Positions 36,831-44,966 of a DNA stretch of 64,000 nucleotides are shown here, in pieces. A program made the translations under genes and the position numbers. The stretch spans positions 62,001-126,000 of the forward strand of contig NZ_JAGYHF010000003.1 in the NCBI RefSeq assembly GCF_018336155.1, written 5' to 3'. This DNA is from Pseudomonas rustica (GTDB taxonomy: Bacteria > Pseudomonadota > Gammaproteobacteria > Pseudomonadales > Pseudomonadaceae). The notes below the pieces were generated by a model. The model saw only the letters and a program-made list of their open reading frames with translations, was not told the DNA's origin and did no database searches. Within the stretch, counting starts at the first letter, position 1. The number at the start of each line of letters is the position of its first letter.

Positions 36831-37613
36831 TCAGATTGCGTTGTGGGTTTTCAGCCAGCCCAGGCCTGCTTCAGTGGTGGTCAGCGGCTTGTATTCGCAA
36901 CCCACCCAACCCTGATAACCGATGCGGTCGAGGTGTTCGAACAGAAACCGATAGTTGATCTCACCGGTGCCTGGCTCGTTGCGGCCCGGGTTGTCCGCGA
37001 GCTGCACATGGTTGATCTCGCCCAGGTGCGATTGCAGGGTGCGGGCCAGATCGCCTTCCATGATTTGCATGTGATAGATGTCGTATTGCAGATACAGATT
37101 GGCGCTGCCGACCTGTTCGCGAATCGACAGGGCTTGCGCCGTGTTGTTCAGGTAGAAACCCGGGATGTCGCGGGTGTTGATTGCTTCCATCACCAGTTTG
37201 ATGCCCGCCGCTTGCAGCTTGTCAGCCGCGTATTTCAGGTTGGCAACGAAGGTTTTTTCCACGGTGACGTCATCAACGCCTTGCGGACGAATACCGGCCA
37301 GGCAGTTAATCTGGGTGTTGCCCAGCACTTGTGCGTAAGCGATCGCCAGATCGACACCGGCGCGGAACTCTTCAACCCGATCCGGCAGGCACGCGATACC
37401 GCGCTCGCCCTTGGCCCAGTCACCGGCCGGCAGGTTGAACAGCACTTGGGTCAGACCGTTGGCGTCGAGCTTGGCCTTGATTTCGGCAGAGCTGAAATCG
37501 TACGGGAACAGGTACTCGACACCGCTGAAACCAGCCTTGGCGGCGGCGTCGAAACGGGCAAGGAAATCCTGTTCGGTGAACAGCATGGACAGGTTGGCTG
37601 CGAAACGCGGCAT
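36831..37613 (-). CDS. hyi: Hydroxypyruvate isomerase
   Basis: 260 residues from MPRFAANLSMLFTEQDFLAR, with GGGAGACC before the ATG. It interconverts hydroxypyruvate and tartronate semialdehyde. TIM-barrel features: VEYLFPYDFSSAEIKAKL, LVMEAINTRDIPGFYLNN (metal-binding Glu) and LQYDIYHMQIMEGDLAR, with GWVGCEYKP near the end. Second gene of the operon after gcl. Confidence 0.95.
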   Translation of the reverse strand: MPRFAANLSMLFTEQDFLARFDAAAKAGFSGVEYLFPYDFSSAEIKAKLDANGLTQVLFNLPAGDWAKGERGIACLPDRVEEFRAGVDLAIAYAQVLGNTQINCLAGIRPQGVDDVTVEKTFVANLKYAADKLQAAGIKLVMEAINTRDIPGFYLNNTAQALSIREQVGSANLYLQYDIYHMQIMEGDLARTLQSHLGEINHVQLADNPGRNEPGTGEINYRFLFEHLDRIGYQGWVGCEYKPLTTTEAGLGWLKTHNAI

Positions 37614-37634
37614 GGTGGTCTCCCGTTCTAGATT

Positions 37635-37739
37635 CTCGTTCCCACGCTCTGCGTGGGAATGCCTCAATGGACGCTCTGCGTCCGCTATGGGACGCAGAGC
37701 GTCCCGGGCTGCGTTCCCACGCAGAGCGTGGGAACGATC
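37635..37739. repeat. REP pair, family A, copy 6
   Basis: TCGTTCCCACGCTCTGCGTG and its complement at the ends. Situated between gcl and hyi. Three of the four gaps in this operon hold a REP pair. Confidence 0.9.
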
Positions 37740-37751
37740 AGCGGTCAGCAG

Positions 37752-39527
37752 TTAATCAAGCAGCGAAATCGCCGTTGGCGCATCGTTGCCGACCAGCGCC
37801 AGGTCTTCGAATTCGTTGACGGCGTTGATCTCGGTACCCATGGAGATGTTGGTCACACGCTCCAGAATGATCTCGACGATGACCGGCACCTTGAACTCTT
37901 CGATCATCTGTTCGGCCTTGCGCAGGGCAGGGGCGATTTCCGATGGCTCGAACACACGCAGCGCTTTACAGCCAAGGCCTTCAGCCACTGCGACGTGGTC
38001 AACACCGTAACCGTTGAGTTCCGGCGCGTTCAGGTTATCGAAGGACAGCTGCACGCAGTAGTCCATTTCGAACCCGCGCTGTGCCTGACGGATCAGACCC
38101 AGGTACGAGTTGTTCACCACGACGTGGATGTACGGCAGTTTGAACTGAGCGCCGACCGCCAGTTCTTCGATCATGAACTGGAAGTCATAGTCCCCCGACA
38201 GGGCCACGACTTTACGGCTCGGATCGGCCTTCACCACGCCCAGCGCTGCCGGAATGGTCCAGCCCAACGGGCCTGCCTGGCCACAGTTGATCCAGTGACG
38301 CGGCTTGTAGACGTGCAGGAACTGCGCGCCGGCAATCTGCGACAGACCAATGGTGCTGACGTAGCAGGTGTCCTTGCCGAACACCTGGTTCATTTCTTCG
38401 TAAACGCGTTGTGGTTTTACCGGCACGTTGTCGAAGTGGGTCTTGCGATGCAGGCTGGCTTTGCGCTGCTGGCAGTCTTGCAGCCAGGCACTGCGGTTTT
38501 TCAGCTTGCCGGCGGCTTGCCATTCACGCGCCACTTCGATGAACACGGTCAGTGCTGCAGCAGCGTCGGAAACGATGCCCAGATCCGGCGTGAACACACG
38601 ACCGATCTGCGTGCCTTCGATGTCGACGTGAATGAACTTGCGGCCTTCGGTGTAAACGTCAACCGAACCGGTGTGGCGGTTAGCCCAACGGTTACCGATC
38701 CCCAACACCACGTCGGATTTCAGCATGGTCGCGTTGCCGTAACGGTGCGAAGTCTGCAGACCGACCATGCCGACCATCAACGGGTGATCGTCCGGGATGG
38801 TGCCCCAGCCCATCAGGGTCGGGATTACCGGGATGCCGGTCAGCTCAGCGAATTCAACCAGCAGATCGCTGGCGTCGGCGTTGATGATGCCGCCGCCTGC
38901 TACCAACAGTGGACGCTCAGCCTGATCGAGCAGCGCCAAAGCCTTCTCGACCTGAATGCGGGTAGCGGTCGGTTTGGCCAATGGCAGCGGCTGGTAAGCG
39001 TCGATGTCGAATTCGATTTCGGCCATCTGCACGTCGAACGGCAGGTCGATCAGCACTGGGCCTGGACGGCCGGAGCGCATTTCAAAAAACGCTTTCTGGA
39101 ACGCGTAAGGCACTTGGCCTGGTTCCAGAACAGTGGTCGCCCACTTGGTGACTGGCTTGACGATGCTGGTGATGTCGACAGCCTGGAAGTCTTCCTTGTG
39201 CATACGGGCGCGGGGTGCCTGGCCGGTAATGCAGAGGATTGGAATCGAGTCGGCCGAGGCGCTGTAGAGCCCGGTGACCATGTCCGTACCGGCTGGGCCG
39301 GAAGTGCCGATGCACACGCCGATGTTGCCGGCTTTAGTGCGGGTGTAGCCCTCGGCCATGTGCGAGGCGCCTTCGACGTGGCGAGCAAGGACGTGATCGA
39401 TGCCACCGACTTTCTGCAAGGCGGAGTACAGCGGGTTGATGGCAGCGCCCGGGATGCCAAAAGCGGTATCAACCCCTTCACGGCGCATCACCAGAACGGC
39501 GGCTTCGATTGCTCTCATTTTGCTCAT
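37752..39527 (-). CDS. gcl: Glyoxylate carboligase
   Basis: 591 residues from [21 protein letters not shown] ThDP and FAD enzyme that condenses two glyoxylate to tartronate semialdehyde and CO2. It has the AHAS-like fold ([29 protein letters not shown]), and the ThDP motif is [14 protein letters not shown] then [10 protein letters not shown]. The usual cofactor-activating Glu is replaced by Val in [14 protein letters not shown], the hallmark that separates Gcl from acetolactate synthase. It leads the gcl-hyi-glxR-ttuD-pyk operon; a TTGTATACAA site lies 28 bases before its start. Confidence 0.97.
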   Translation of the reverse strand: MSKMRAIEAAVLVMRREGVDTAFGIPGAAINPLYSALQKVGGIDHVLARHVEGASHMAEGYTRTKAGNIGVCIGTSGPAGTDMVTGLYSASADSIPILCITGQAPRARMHKEDFQAVDITSIVKPVTKWATTVLEPGQVPYAFQKAFFEMRSGRPGPVLIDLPFDVQMAEIEFDIDAYQPLPLAKPTATRIQVEKALALLDQAERPLLVAGGGIINADASDLLVEFAELTGIPVIPTLMGWGTIPDDHPLMVGMVGLQTSHRYGNATMLKSDVVLGIGNRWANRHTGSVDVYTEGRKFIHVDIEGTQIGRVFTPDLGIVSDAAAALTVFIEVAREWQAAGKLKNRSAWLQDCQQRKASLHRKTHFDNVPVKPQRVYEEMNQVFGKDTCYVSTIGLSQIAGAQFLHVYKPRHWINCGQAGPLGWTIPAALGVVKADPSRKVVALSGDYDFQFMIEELAVGAQFKLPYIHVVVNNSYLGLIRQAQRGFEMDYCVQLSFDNLNAPELNGYGVDHVAVAEGLGCKALRVFEPSEIAPALRKAEQMIEEFKVPVIVEIILERVTNISMGTEINAVNEFEDLALVGNDAPTAISLLD

Positions 39528-39554
39528 GGTTTTGTGCCTCTTTACGTTTTGTAA

Positions 39555-39564
39555 TTGTATACAA
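39555..39564. promoter_or_regulatory. TTGTATACAA operator, gcl side
   Basis: A perfect ten-base palindrome in the gcl promoter gap, identical to the one at 39693-39702. Its form (TTGT-AT-ACAA) is like the operators of GntR-family regulators of the FCD type, which often control glyoxylate and purine breakdown genes. The assignment to that family is inference; no such regulator gene is in the window. Confidence 0.55.
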
Positions 39565-39692
39565 GTGGCTTTGCGCAGAGTGTATTCACGGCGGACGGCG
39601 CAGGTCAATCCATTTTCTCAAGCGCCTGTTTCATTCGTCGGAAGCCTTTATGACTGTGGCTTTTCGTCGCATGTGGCGCTTTTCGAGAATTA

Positions 39693-39702
39693 TTGTATAC
39701 AA
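39693..39702. promoter_or_regulatory. TTGTATACAA operator, GlcG side
   Basis: Second identical palindrome, 138 bases from the first and 94 bases before the GlcG-like gene. One copy near each divergent start suggests a single regulator controlling both directions, possibly by looping. Confidence 0.55.
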
Positions 39703-39795
39703 AAAAATAATTCATTGTGTTCTATTTGTTGCATCGGACTGCGGCACAAAACCGCAGGCCCACGACTTTCCCTATAACAAAATGAGGACGGCACC

Positions 39796-40236
39796 ATGAG
39801 CGCTTTAACCTTGAAAGTCGCAGTCAAACTGGTCAACGAGGCCATCAACGCAGGGCGCGGCATCAATGCCGCACCCCTGACCATCGCAGTGCTCGACACC
39901 GGCGGCCACCTGGTGACCCTGCAACGCGAAGACGGCGCCAGCCTTCTGCGCCCACAAATCGCCATCGGCAAAGCCTGGGGCGCCATCGCCCTCGGCAAAG
40001 GCTCGCGCCTGCTCGCCCTCGACGCCCAACAACGCCCGGCCTTTATTGCCGCGCTCAACAGCATGGGCCAGGGCAGCGTCGTGCCGGCACCGGGCGGTGT
40101 GTTGATTCGTGATCAGGCGGGGAATGTGCTGGGAGCGATCGGGATCAGCGGCGATCTGTCGGATATTGATGAGCAAGTGGCGATTAAAGCGGTGGAGGCG
40201 CTGGAGTTGCGGGCGGATGCGGGGGTGGCGGCCTGA
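39796..40236 (+). CDS. GlcG/HbpS-family protein
   Basis: 146 residues of a single GlcG/HbpS domain: LKVAVKLVNEAINAGRGIN, LTIAVLDTGGHLVTLQRED, KAWGAIALGKGSRL and VIKAVEAL-like end. GAGGA precedes the ATG. The family includes proteins of glycolate and diol operons and a secreted haem-binding sensor, but no signal peptide is present here. Divergent from gcl with paired operators, it probably serves glyoxylate metabolism; its biochemical role is unknown. Confidence 0.85.
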   Translation: MSALTLKVAVKLVNEAINAGRGINAAPLTIAVLDTGGHLVTLQREDGASLLRPQIAIGKAWGAIALGKGSRLLALDAQQRPAFIAALNSMGQGSVVPAPGGVLIRDQAGNVLGAIGISGDLSDIDEQVAIKAVEALELRADAGVAA

Positions 40237-40336
40237 CCGGAAAATAAATCAGCACGTCTGATGGCGTGTTGATGACGAAGCGGGGCGGGGTCTATAGACT
40301 GCCGCCCCTCTCGTTTATGTATCAAGGAAGATCTGC

Positions 40337-41407
40337 GTGAAGACGCTATTTGCCATGATGATGGCCGCCGCCATCACCCTCTGCACGCCCGTCGTGCATG
40401 CGACGGAAGCCCCCGACGCCGACGAAATCGCCTTTAACGCGCTGAGCCCGGTGGTTTCTGCACTGCTCAACGCCGACGATGTGCCGGGGTTGATGGAGCG
40501 GGCCGAGAAGCTCGAAGAAACCGACACGTTGCAGGCAATTGCGGTTTACCTGGCAGCCTCCCGTGAAGATCCCAAGCAACTGCTGGCGCCTTATCAGGTG
40601 GCGGCGCTGTTTGCCCGCCGTGGCGATGATCGACTGGCGCTGCGCTATCTGCAGGCGGCCGATGACCGTGGCCTGTGGTTCGGCCCGCTGCTGGCAGGGG
40701 ACGAAGACTTCTCCGAGCTCCGCGACACCGCCACCTACAAATCCGTACTGGCCAGCGCGCAGCAGCGTTACAAGAAAATCGCCGAGGGCAAGGTTGGCGC
40801 GATTTCCGTGCTCAATCCGTCGGCGAAGATCCCTGCGCCCAAAGCCTGCCGCCCGGTGGTGGTGTGGCTGCACGGTTACGGCGTCAATGGCGAGCTGGAT
40901 GCAGACTACCAGCCGCTGGCCGACACCGGCGCAATCATTCTGGGGATCAACGGCACGCAAATGATCAACGCGGTCGACAGCTTTCGCTGGATCGGCCCCG
41001 GTTTCGAAGGCACCCATGAAACCGTGCAGAAAGGCCTCAACGCCCTCGAAGCCCAGCAATGCATCGACCGCAAACGCGTGTTTTTGATGGGCTTCTCGCA
41101 AGGTTCGCAACACGCCGGCGCGCTGTTGGCGCAACACCCGGACGATTACGCCGGCGCACTGCTGCTGTCACCCGGCGGCAATCAACCGACGCCCACCGAA
41201 AGCAAGGCGCGCGGCAAGCGTGTGTTTGTCATCAATGGCAAAAAAGAAGGGCCGGGCAATCTACAGATGAGCGCCGATTTCCGCCAATTGTTCAGCGACG
41301 GCAACGAGGTCAAATCTCGCACCCACGAGGCCGGGCACACCTTCCCGGACGACTGGAGCACCTCGCTGCCGCAGGCGTTGCGCTGGTTGATGGGGGAGGA
41401 GGTTTGA
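40337..41407 (+). CDS. Secreted alpha/beta-hydrolase (carboxylesterase-like)
   Basis: 356 residues, GTG start after AAGGAAG. A signal peptide ends near VVHA-TEAP. An N-terminal TPR-like helical section (about 25-150) is followed by an alpha/beta-hydrolase domain with oxyanion region VVVWLHGYGVNGE, nucleophile elbow FLMGFSQGSQHAG and a late His in THEAGHTFPDDW. The mix resembles phospholipase/carboxylesterase-type hydrolases exported to the periplasm. The substrate is unknown. No operon partners. Confidence 0.85.
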   Translation: MKTLFAMMMAAAITLCTPVVHATEAPDADEIAFNALSPVVSALLNADDVPGLMERAEKLEETDTLQAIAVYLAASREDPKQLLAPYQVAALFARRGDDRLALRYLQAADDRGLWFGPLLAGDEDFSELRDTATYKSVLASAQQRYKKIAEGKVGAISVLNPSAKIPAPKACRPVVVWLHGYGVNGELDADYQPLADTGAIILGINGTQMINAVDSFRWIGPGFEGTHETVQKGLNALEAQQCIDRKRVFLMGFSQGSQHAGALLAQHPDDYAGALLLSPGGNQPTPTESKARGKRVFVINGKKEGPGNLQMSADFRQLFSDGNEVKSRTHEAGHTFPDDWSTSLPQALRWLMGEEV

Positions 41408-41450
41408 GATGCGGGTGTATCGGTTTGATCGCTAGCGTCTGATCGATTGT

Positions 41451-41543
41451 CATCGCTGGCAAGCCAGCTCCCACAAGGTTTTTTGTCTTGTTCAGATTTT
41501 GTAACCAATACAAAAACCTGTGGGAGCTGGCTTGCCAGCGATG
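41451..41543. repeat. REP pair, family D (GTGGGAGCTGGCTTGCCAGC), upstream of the RAYT gene
   Basis: Inverted CATCGCTGGCAAGCCAGCTC units with a GGTTTTTTGT inner region. Each unit has the GTGG head followed by a GCTGGCTTGCCAGC hairpin, the form bound by REP-associated tyrosine transposases. It precedes the RAYT gene by about 95 bases. Confidence 0.9.
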
Positions 41544-41638
41544 GCGGCCTGACTGACACATCAAGAAAAAAGACCAGCCCGCCGTATAGACCACGGAGGT
41601 CTAGCCTTCTGATGAACCCATCATGAAGGGGCAATGGA

Positions 41639-42097
41639 TTGCCTGATCTTCCTGCTTCACATCGTCTGCGAGCCGGTCGCTATGCCGAGCCCAACCGCAT
41701 CTATCTACTGACCACGAACACACTTGATCGAAAACCCATCTTCGCCGATTTCTCTCTGGGCAGATTGGTCGTTCATCAATTTCGTCGCGCGCAAAATGTT
41801 GGACTGGCAAAGTCGTTGGCATGGGTAGTCATGCCGGATCATTTTCATTGGTTGATTGAGCTCGAAAACTGTTCGCTCAGAAGGCTGATGAGGGAAACCA
41901 AATCTTTGATTGCTCGGGACGTGAACGAGTGCAGCGGTCGAAGCGGGCCGCTTTGGCAGCAAGGCTTTCATGATCGTGCACTGCGGCGGGAGGAGGATTT
42001 GGTGAAGATGGCGCGGTATGTAGTGGCCAACCCATTGCGGGCAGGCTTGGTGGAAAAGCTGGGTGATTATCCGTTGTGGGATGCCATTTGGGTTTGA
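41639..42097 (+). CDS. REP-associated tyrosine transposase (RAYT, Y1 family)
   Basis: 152 residues, TTG start after AAGGGG. A single-strand DNA nuclease of the HUH/Y1 group: the histidine motif is WVVMPDHFHWLIEL, and the catalytic Tyr is in KMARYVVANPLRAG. The usual RAYT N-terminus RAGRYAEPNRIYLLTT and C-terminal LVEKLGDYPLWDA are present. RAYTs cut and join REP sequences and are thought to spread them. Family D REPs lie on both sides and are the likely substrates. The gene looks intact. Confidence 0.92.
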   Translation: MPDLPASHRLRAGRYAEPNRIYLLTTNTLDRKPIFADFSLGRLVVHQFRRAQNVGLAKSLAWVVMPDHFHWLIELENCSLRRLMRETKSLIARDVNECSGRSGPLWQQGFHDRALRREEDLVKMARYVVANPLRAGLVEKLGDYPLWDAIWV

Positions 42098-42116
42098 GTT
42101 GAAACCGAGTTGCCTT

Positions 42117-42329
42117 CATCGCTGGCAAGCCAGCTCCCACAGGTTTTTGTGCTGGACAAAGATTTTGCATTTCTGCATGAGTGATTGTGAGAGTTGGCAA
42201 GCCAGTCCTGTGTTGGATGCAAAGTTTGCAAACAACACAAATCCCTGTGGGAGCTGGCAAGTCAGTCCTGTGTTGGATTTAAGTTTTGCAAACAACACAT
42301 ATCCTGTGGGAGCTGGCTTGCCAGCGATA
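42117..42329. repeat. REP cluster, family D, downstream of the RAYT gene
   Basis: Four units of the GAGCTGGCAAGCCAGC kind. The middle part is a tandem repeat: a 60-base unit at 42191-42250 followed by a 59-base copy at 42251-42309, sharing CAGTCCTGTGTTGGAT and TTTGCAAACAACACA. The outer units are intact and inverted; the inner ones have mismatched stems and look decayed. Confidence 0.85.
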
Positions 42330-42343
42330 GCATCACCGCGGTC

Positions 42344-42952
42344 TTACTGATCCGGCTCACACCCCTTCAACACCAACCGGATTATCGTCTGCGCCGCCGC
42401 TTCGTAATCCGCTTCATCCAGCTTCTCCTTCCCCGTCACCGCAGAAATCTGCCAGTCGAAGTCGGCGTAAGTCTGGGTCGCGGCCCAGATGCTGAACATC
42501 AGGTGATTAGGGTCGATCGGGGCGATCTGGCCGCGGTCGATCCAGCTCTGGATGCAGTCGATGTTGTGCTTGGCTTGGCCGTTGAGTTGCTCGACCAGGT
42601 CGGCGCTCAGGTGCGGGGCGCCGTGCATGATTTCGCTGGCGAACACTTTCGAGGCGAAGGGCAGATCGCGGGAGATGCGGATCTTCGAGCGGATGTAGCC
42701 GCTCAGCACTTCGCTCGGAACGCCGTCCGGATTGAACGGGGTCGAGGCCTGCAAAATCGGCACGATGATGCTTTCCAGTACCTCGCGGTAAAGGTTTTCC
42801 TTGGACTTGAAGTAGTAGTAGACGTTGGGCTTGGGCAATCCCGCCTTGGCGGCGATGTCGCTGGTTTTGGTCGCAGCGAAGCCCTTGTCAGCAAACTCCT
42901 CACTGGCGGCACGCAGGATCAGTTCTTTGTTGCGCTCGCGGATTGTGCTCAT
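42344..42952 (-). CDS. TetR-family regulator, RutR-like
   Basis: 202 residues from MSTIRERNKELILRAASEEF. The N-terminal TetR helix-turn-helix is TKTSDIAAKAGLPKPNVYYY. The C-terminal part (LMFSIWAATQTYADFDWQI) resembles RutR, the pyrimidine-degradation regulator of E. coli. The ligand is unknown here and no rut operon is in the window. It is divergent from the DUF808 gene across 135 bases, which may hold its operator. Confidence 0.87.
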   Translation of the reverse strand: MSTIRERNKELILRAASEEFADKGFAATKTSDIAAKAGLPKPNVYYYFKSKENLYREVLESIIVPILQASTPFNPDGVPSEVLSGYIRSKIRISRDLPFASKVFASEIMHGAPHLSADLVEQLNGQAKHNIDCIQSWIDRGQIAPIDPNHLMFSIWAATQTYADFDWQISAVTGKEKLDEADYEAAAQTIIRLVLKGCEPDQ

Positions 42953-43087
42953 AAACCCGGTGGTTCCTTGCCTGTTCTGGCGGTTGCGCATGGTAGCACC
43001 GGCCTCGCGCAGCGCTCAAGAATGCACCGCGTGGTCTATGGTCGCGTTATGCTTCGCAACATTCATACATAAAAGGAAACAGGATTC

Positions 43088-44002
43088 ATGGCAGGAAGCA
43101 GTTTGCTGGTGCTGATCGATGACATCGCCACCGTTCTGGACGACGTTGCCTTGATGACCAAAATGGCCGCCAAGAAGACCGCGGGCGTGCTCGGCGATGA
43201 TCTGGCGCTGAATGCCCAGCAAGTCTCCGGTGTGCGTGCCGAGCGGGAGATTCCCGTGGTCTGGGCGGTGGCGAAGGGTTCGTTCGTCAACAAACTGATC
43301 CTGGTGCCGTCGGCGCTGGCGATCAGTGCGTTCGTGCCGTGGCTGGTGACGCCGCTGTTGATGGTCGGCGGCGCGTACCTGTGCTTCGAGGGTTTCGAGA
43401 AACTTGCGCACAAATTTCTGCACAGCAAGGCTGAAGACGACACCGAGCATGCGCAACTGAAGGAAGCAGTGGCTGATCCGGCAACTGATCTGGTGGCCTA
43501 CGAGAAGGACAAGATCAAAGGTGCGATCCGCACGGACTTCATCCTCTCGGCAGAAATCATCGCGATCACCCTCGGCACCGTGGCGGATGCGTCGCTGACT
43601 CAGCAGGTGGTCGTGATGTCGGGCATCGCCATCGTCATGACTGTTGGCGTTTACGGGTTGGTGGCGGGCATCGTCAAACTCGACGACCTCGGTTTGTGGC
43701 TGACGCAGAAGCCCGGGAAGGCAGCCAAGAAAATCGGCAGCGGCATTCTGAGCGCGGCGCCGTACATGATGAAAACCTTGTCGGTGGTCGGTACGGCGGC
43801 GATGTTTTTGGTTGGCGGCGGCATCCTTACTCACGGCGTGCCGGTGGTGCACCACTGGATTGAAGGTGTGGGCGCGGCGGCGGGTGGGGCCGGGTTTGCG
43901 GTGCCGATGTTGCTGAATGGCGTGGCGGGGATTATTGCCGGGGCAGTGGTGCTGGCGGTGGTTTCCGTCGTCGGCAAGATCTGGCGCGCCATTAAAGGCT
44001 AA
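43088..44002 (+). CDS. DUF808 family inner-membrane protein
   Basis: 304 residues with about six membrane helices. The start [20 protein letters not shown] and the loops [20 protein letters not shown] and [14 protein letters not shown] are typical of DUF808 (YedI in E. coli). The function is not known. Single gene with AAGGAAAC before the ATG and a shared terminator downstream. Confidence 0.88.
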   Translation: MAGSSLLVLIDDIATVLDDVALMTKMAAKKTAGVLGDDLALNAQQVSGVRAEREIPVVWAVAKGSFVNKLILVPSALAISAFVPWLVTPLLMVGGAYLCFEGFEKLAHKFLHSKAEDDTEHAQLKEAVADPATDLVAYEKDKIKGAIRTDFILSAEIIAITLGTVADASLTQQVVVMSGIAIVMTVGVYGLVAGIVKLDDLGLWLTQKPGKAAKKIGSGILSAAPYMMKTLSVVGTAAMFLVGGGILTHGVPVVHHWIEGVGAAAGGAGFAVPMLLNGVAGIIAGAVVLAVVSVVGKIWRAIKG

Positions 44003-44014
44003 CCACATAGCCCC

Positions 44015-44104
44015 TGTGGGAGCGGGCTTGCTCGCGAATGCGGTGTATCAGTCAAAGAATATGTTGGCTGACACACCGCATTCGCGAGCAAGCCCGCTCC
44101 CACA
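44015..44104. repeat. REP pair, family B, copy 3
   Basis: TGTGGGAGCGGGCTTGCTCG with its complement at the far end. Located just after the DUF808 stop and before the bidirectional terminator. Confidence 0.9.
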
Positions 44105-44126
44105 GTTTGATCTTTGTTGTGTCAGC

Positions 44127-44163
44127 AAAAAGGCCATTCAATTTTCATTGAATGGCCTTTTTT
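44127..44163. terminator. Bidirectional Rho-independent terminator
   Basis: AAAAGGCCATTCAA pairs with TTGAATGGCCTTTT over a TTTCA loop, with T-runs on both strands. It separates the convergent DUF808 and mlaA genes and can serve both. Confidence 0.93.
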
Positions 44164-44177
44164 GTACCCGCCGAAAA

Positions 44178-44966
44178 CTATTCGGCGATCTGCAGCTTGC
44201 GTGCTTCGGTGTATACGTAACGCACTTTCTCGTACTCGAACGGCGAGTTCATCTGGCCGTAACGGAAGCTGGTCTGGTAGCGCTTGTCGACCGCGCGCAG
44301 GGCCCAGACTTCCGGGTGGTCGGAGCTGACTTCCGAAACGTTGAGGAAGTTGATCGCCGATTCGGCGGTGTAGTCCACGGCGAGGCCGGCGGTGTCGCGG
44401 ATGTTCGACGGACCGAGGATTGGCAGCACGAAGTAGGCGCCGCCCGGTACGCCGTAGAAACCGAGGGTCTGACCAAAGTCTTCGCTCTGGCGCGGCAGGC
44501 CCATGGCGGTCGCCGGATCCCACAGACCGCCGATGCCGATGGTGGTGTTGAACAGCAGGCGCGCGGTGGTTTCCATCGAACGCTGGCCCTTGAACTGCAG
44601 CAAGCTGTTGATCAGGTTCGGCACGTCACCCAGGTTGTTGAAGAAGTTGCTCACGCCGGTGCGCACGAAGCTCGGCGTCACGTAGCGATAACCGTCGACC
44701 ACCGGCAGGAACACCCATTCGTCGAAGCGGTAGTTGAAGTGGTAAACGCGGCGGTTCCACGATTCCAGCGGGTCGTAGACGTTCAGCGCGTTAAGCGTCG
44801 AACGCTCGAATTCGCGCTGATCCAGGCCCGGGTTGAATTTCAGTTTCGACAGCGGCTCCTTGAAGCCGTCACTGTCGACCACCACCGGTGCATTGGCTTT
44901 GCTGTTGTCGGCCTGAGCCACGCCTGCACAGAGTAACGCTGTCGCCAGCAGGAGATATTTAGCCAC
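44178..44966 (-). CDS. mlaA: MlaA/VacJ family outer-membrane lipid-asymmetry protein
   Basis: 262 residues. MlaA pulls misplaced phospholipid from the outer leaflet and hands it to MlaC. Family segments: DPLESWNRRVYHFNYRFDEW, VRTGVSNFFNNLGDVPNLIN, GIGGLWDPATAMGLP and GQTLGFYGVPGGAYFVLPIL. The signal peptide reads LLLATALLCAGVAQAD. Its Cys is preceded by Leu rather than Gly/Ala, so lipidation is doubtful and ordinary cleavage after AQA is likely. It overlaps the upstream hydrolase gene by eight bases. Confidence 0.93.
   Translation of the reverse strand: MAKYLLLATALLCAGVAQADNSKANAPVVVDSDGFKEPLSKLKFNPGLDQREFERSTLNALNVYDPLESWNRRVYHFNYRFDEWVFLPVVDGYRYVTPSFVRTGVSNFFNNLGDVPNLINSLLQFKGQRSMETTARLLFNTTIGIGGLWDPATAMGLPRQSEDFGQTLGFYGVPGGAYFVLPILGPSNIRDTAGLAVDYTAESAINFLNVSEVSSDHPEVWALRAVDKRYQTSFRYGQMNSPFEYEKVRYVYTEARKLQIAE

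Noticed and set aside
35164..36915. 583-residue plus-strand open frame across ttuD and glxR
   Set aside because: It spans two identified genes and two REP elements on the other strand; its sequence is a translated shadow.
37653..39554. 633-residue plus-strand open frame across gcl
   Set aside because: Shadow of gcl, beginning in a REP element.
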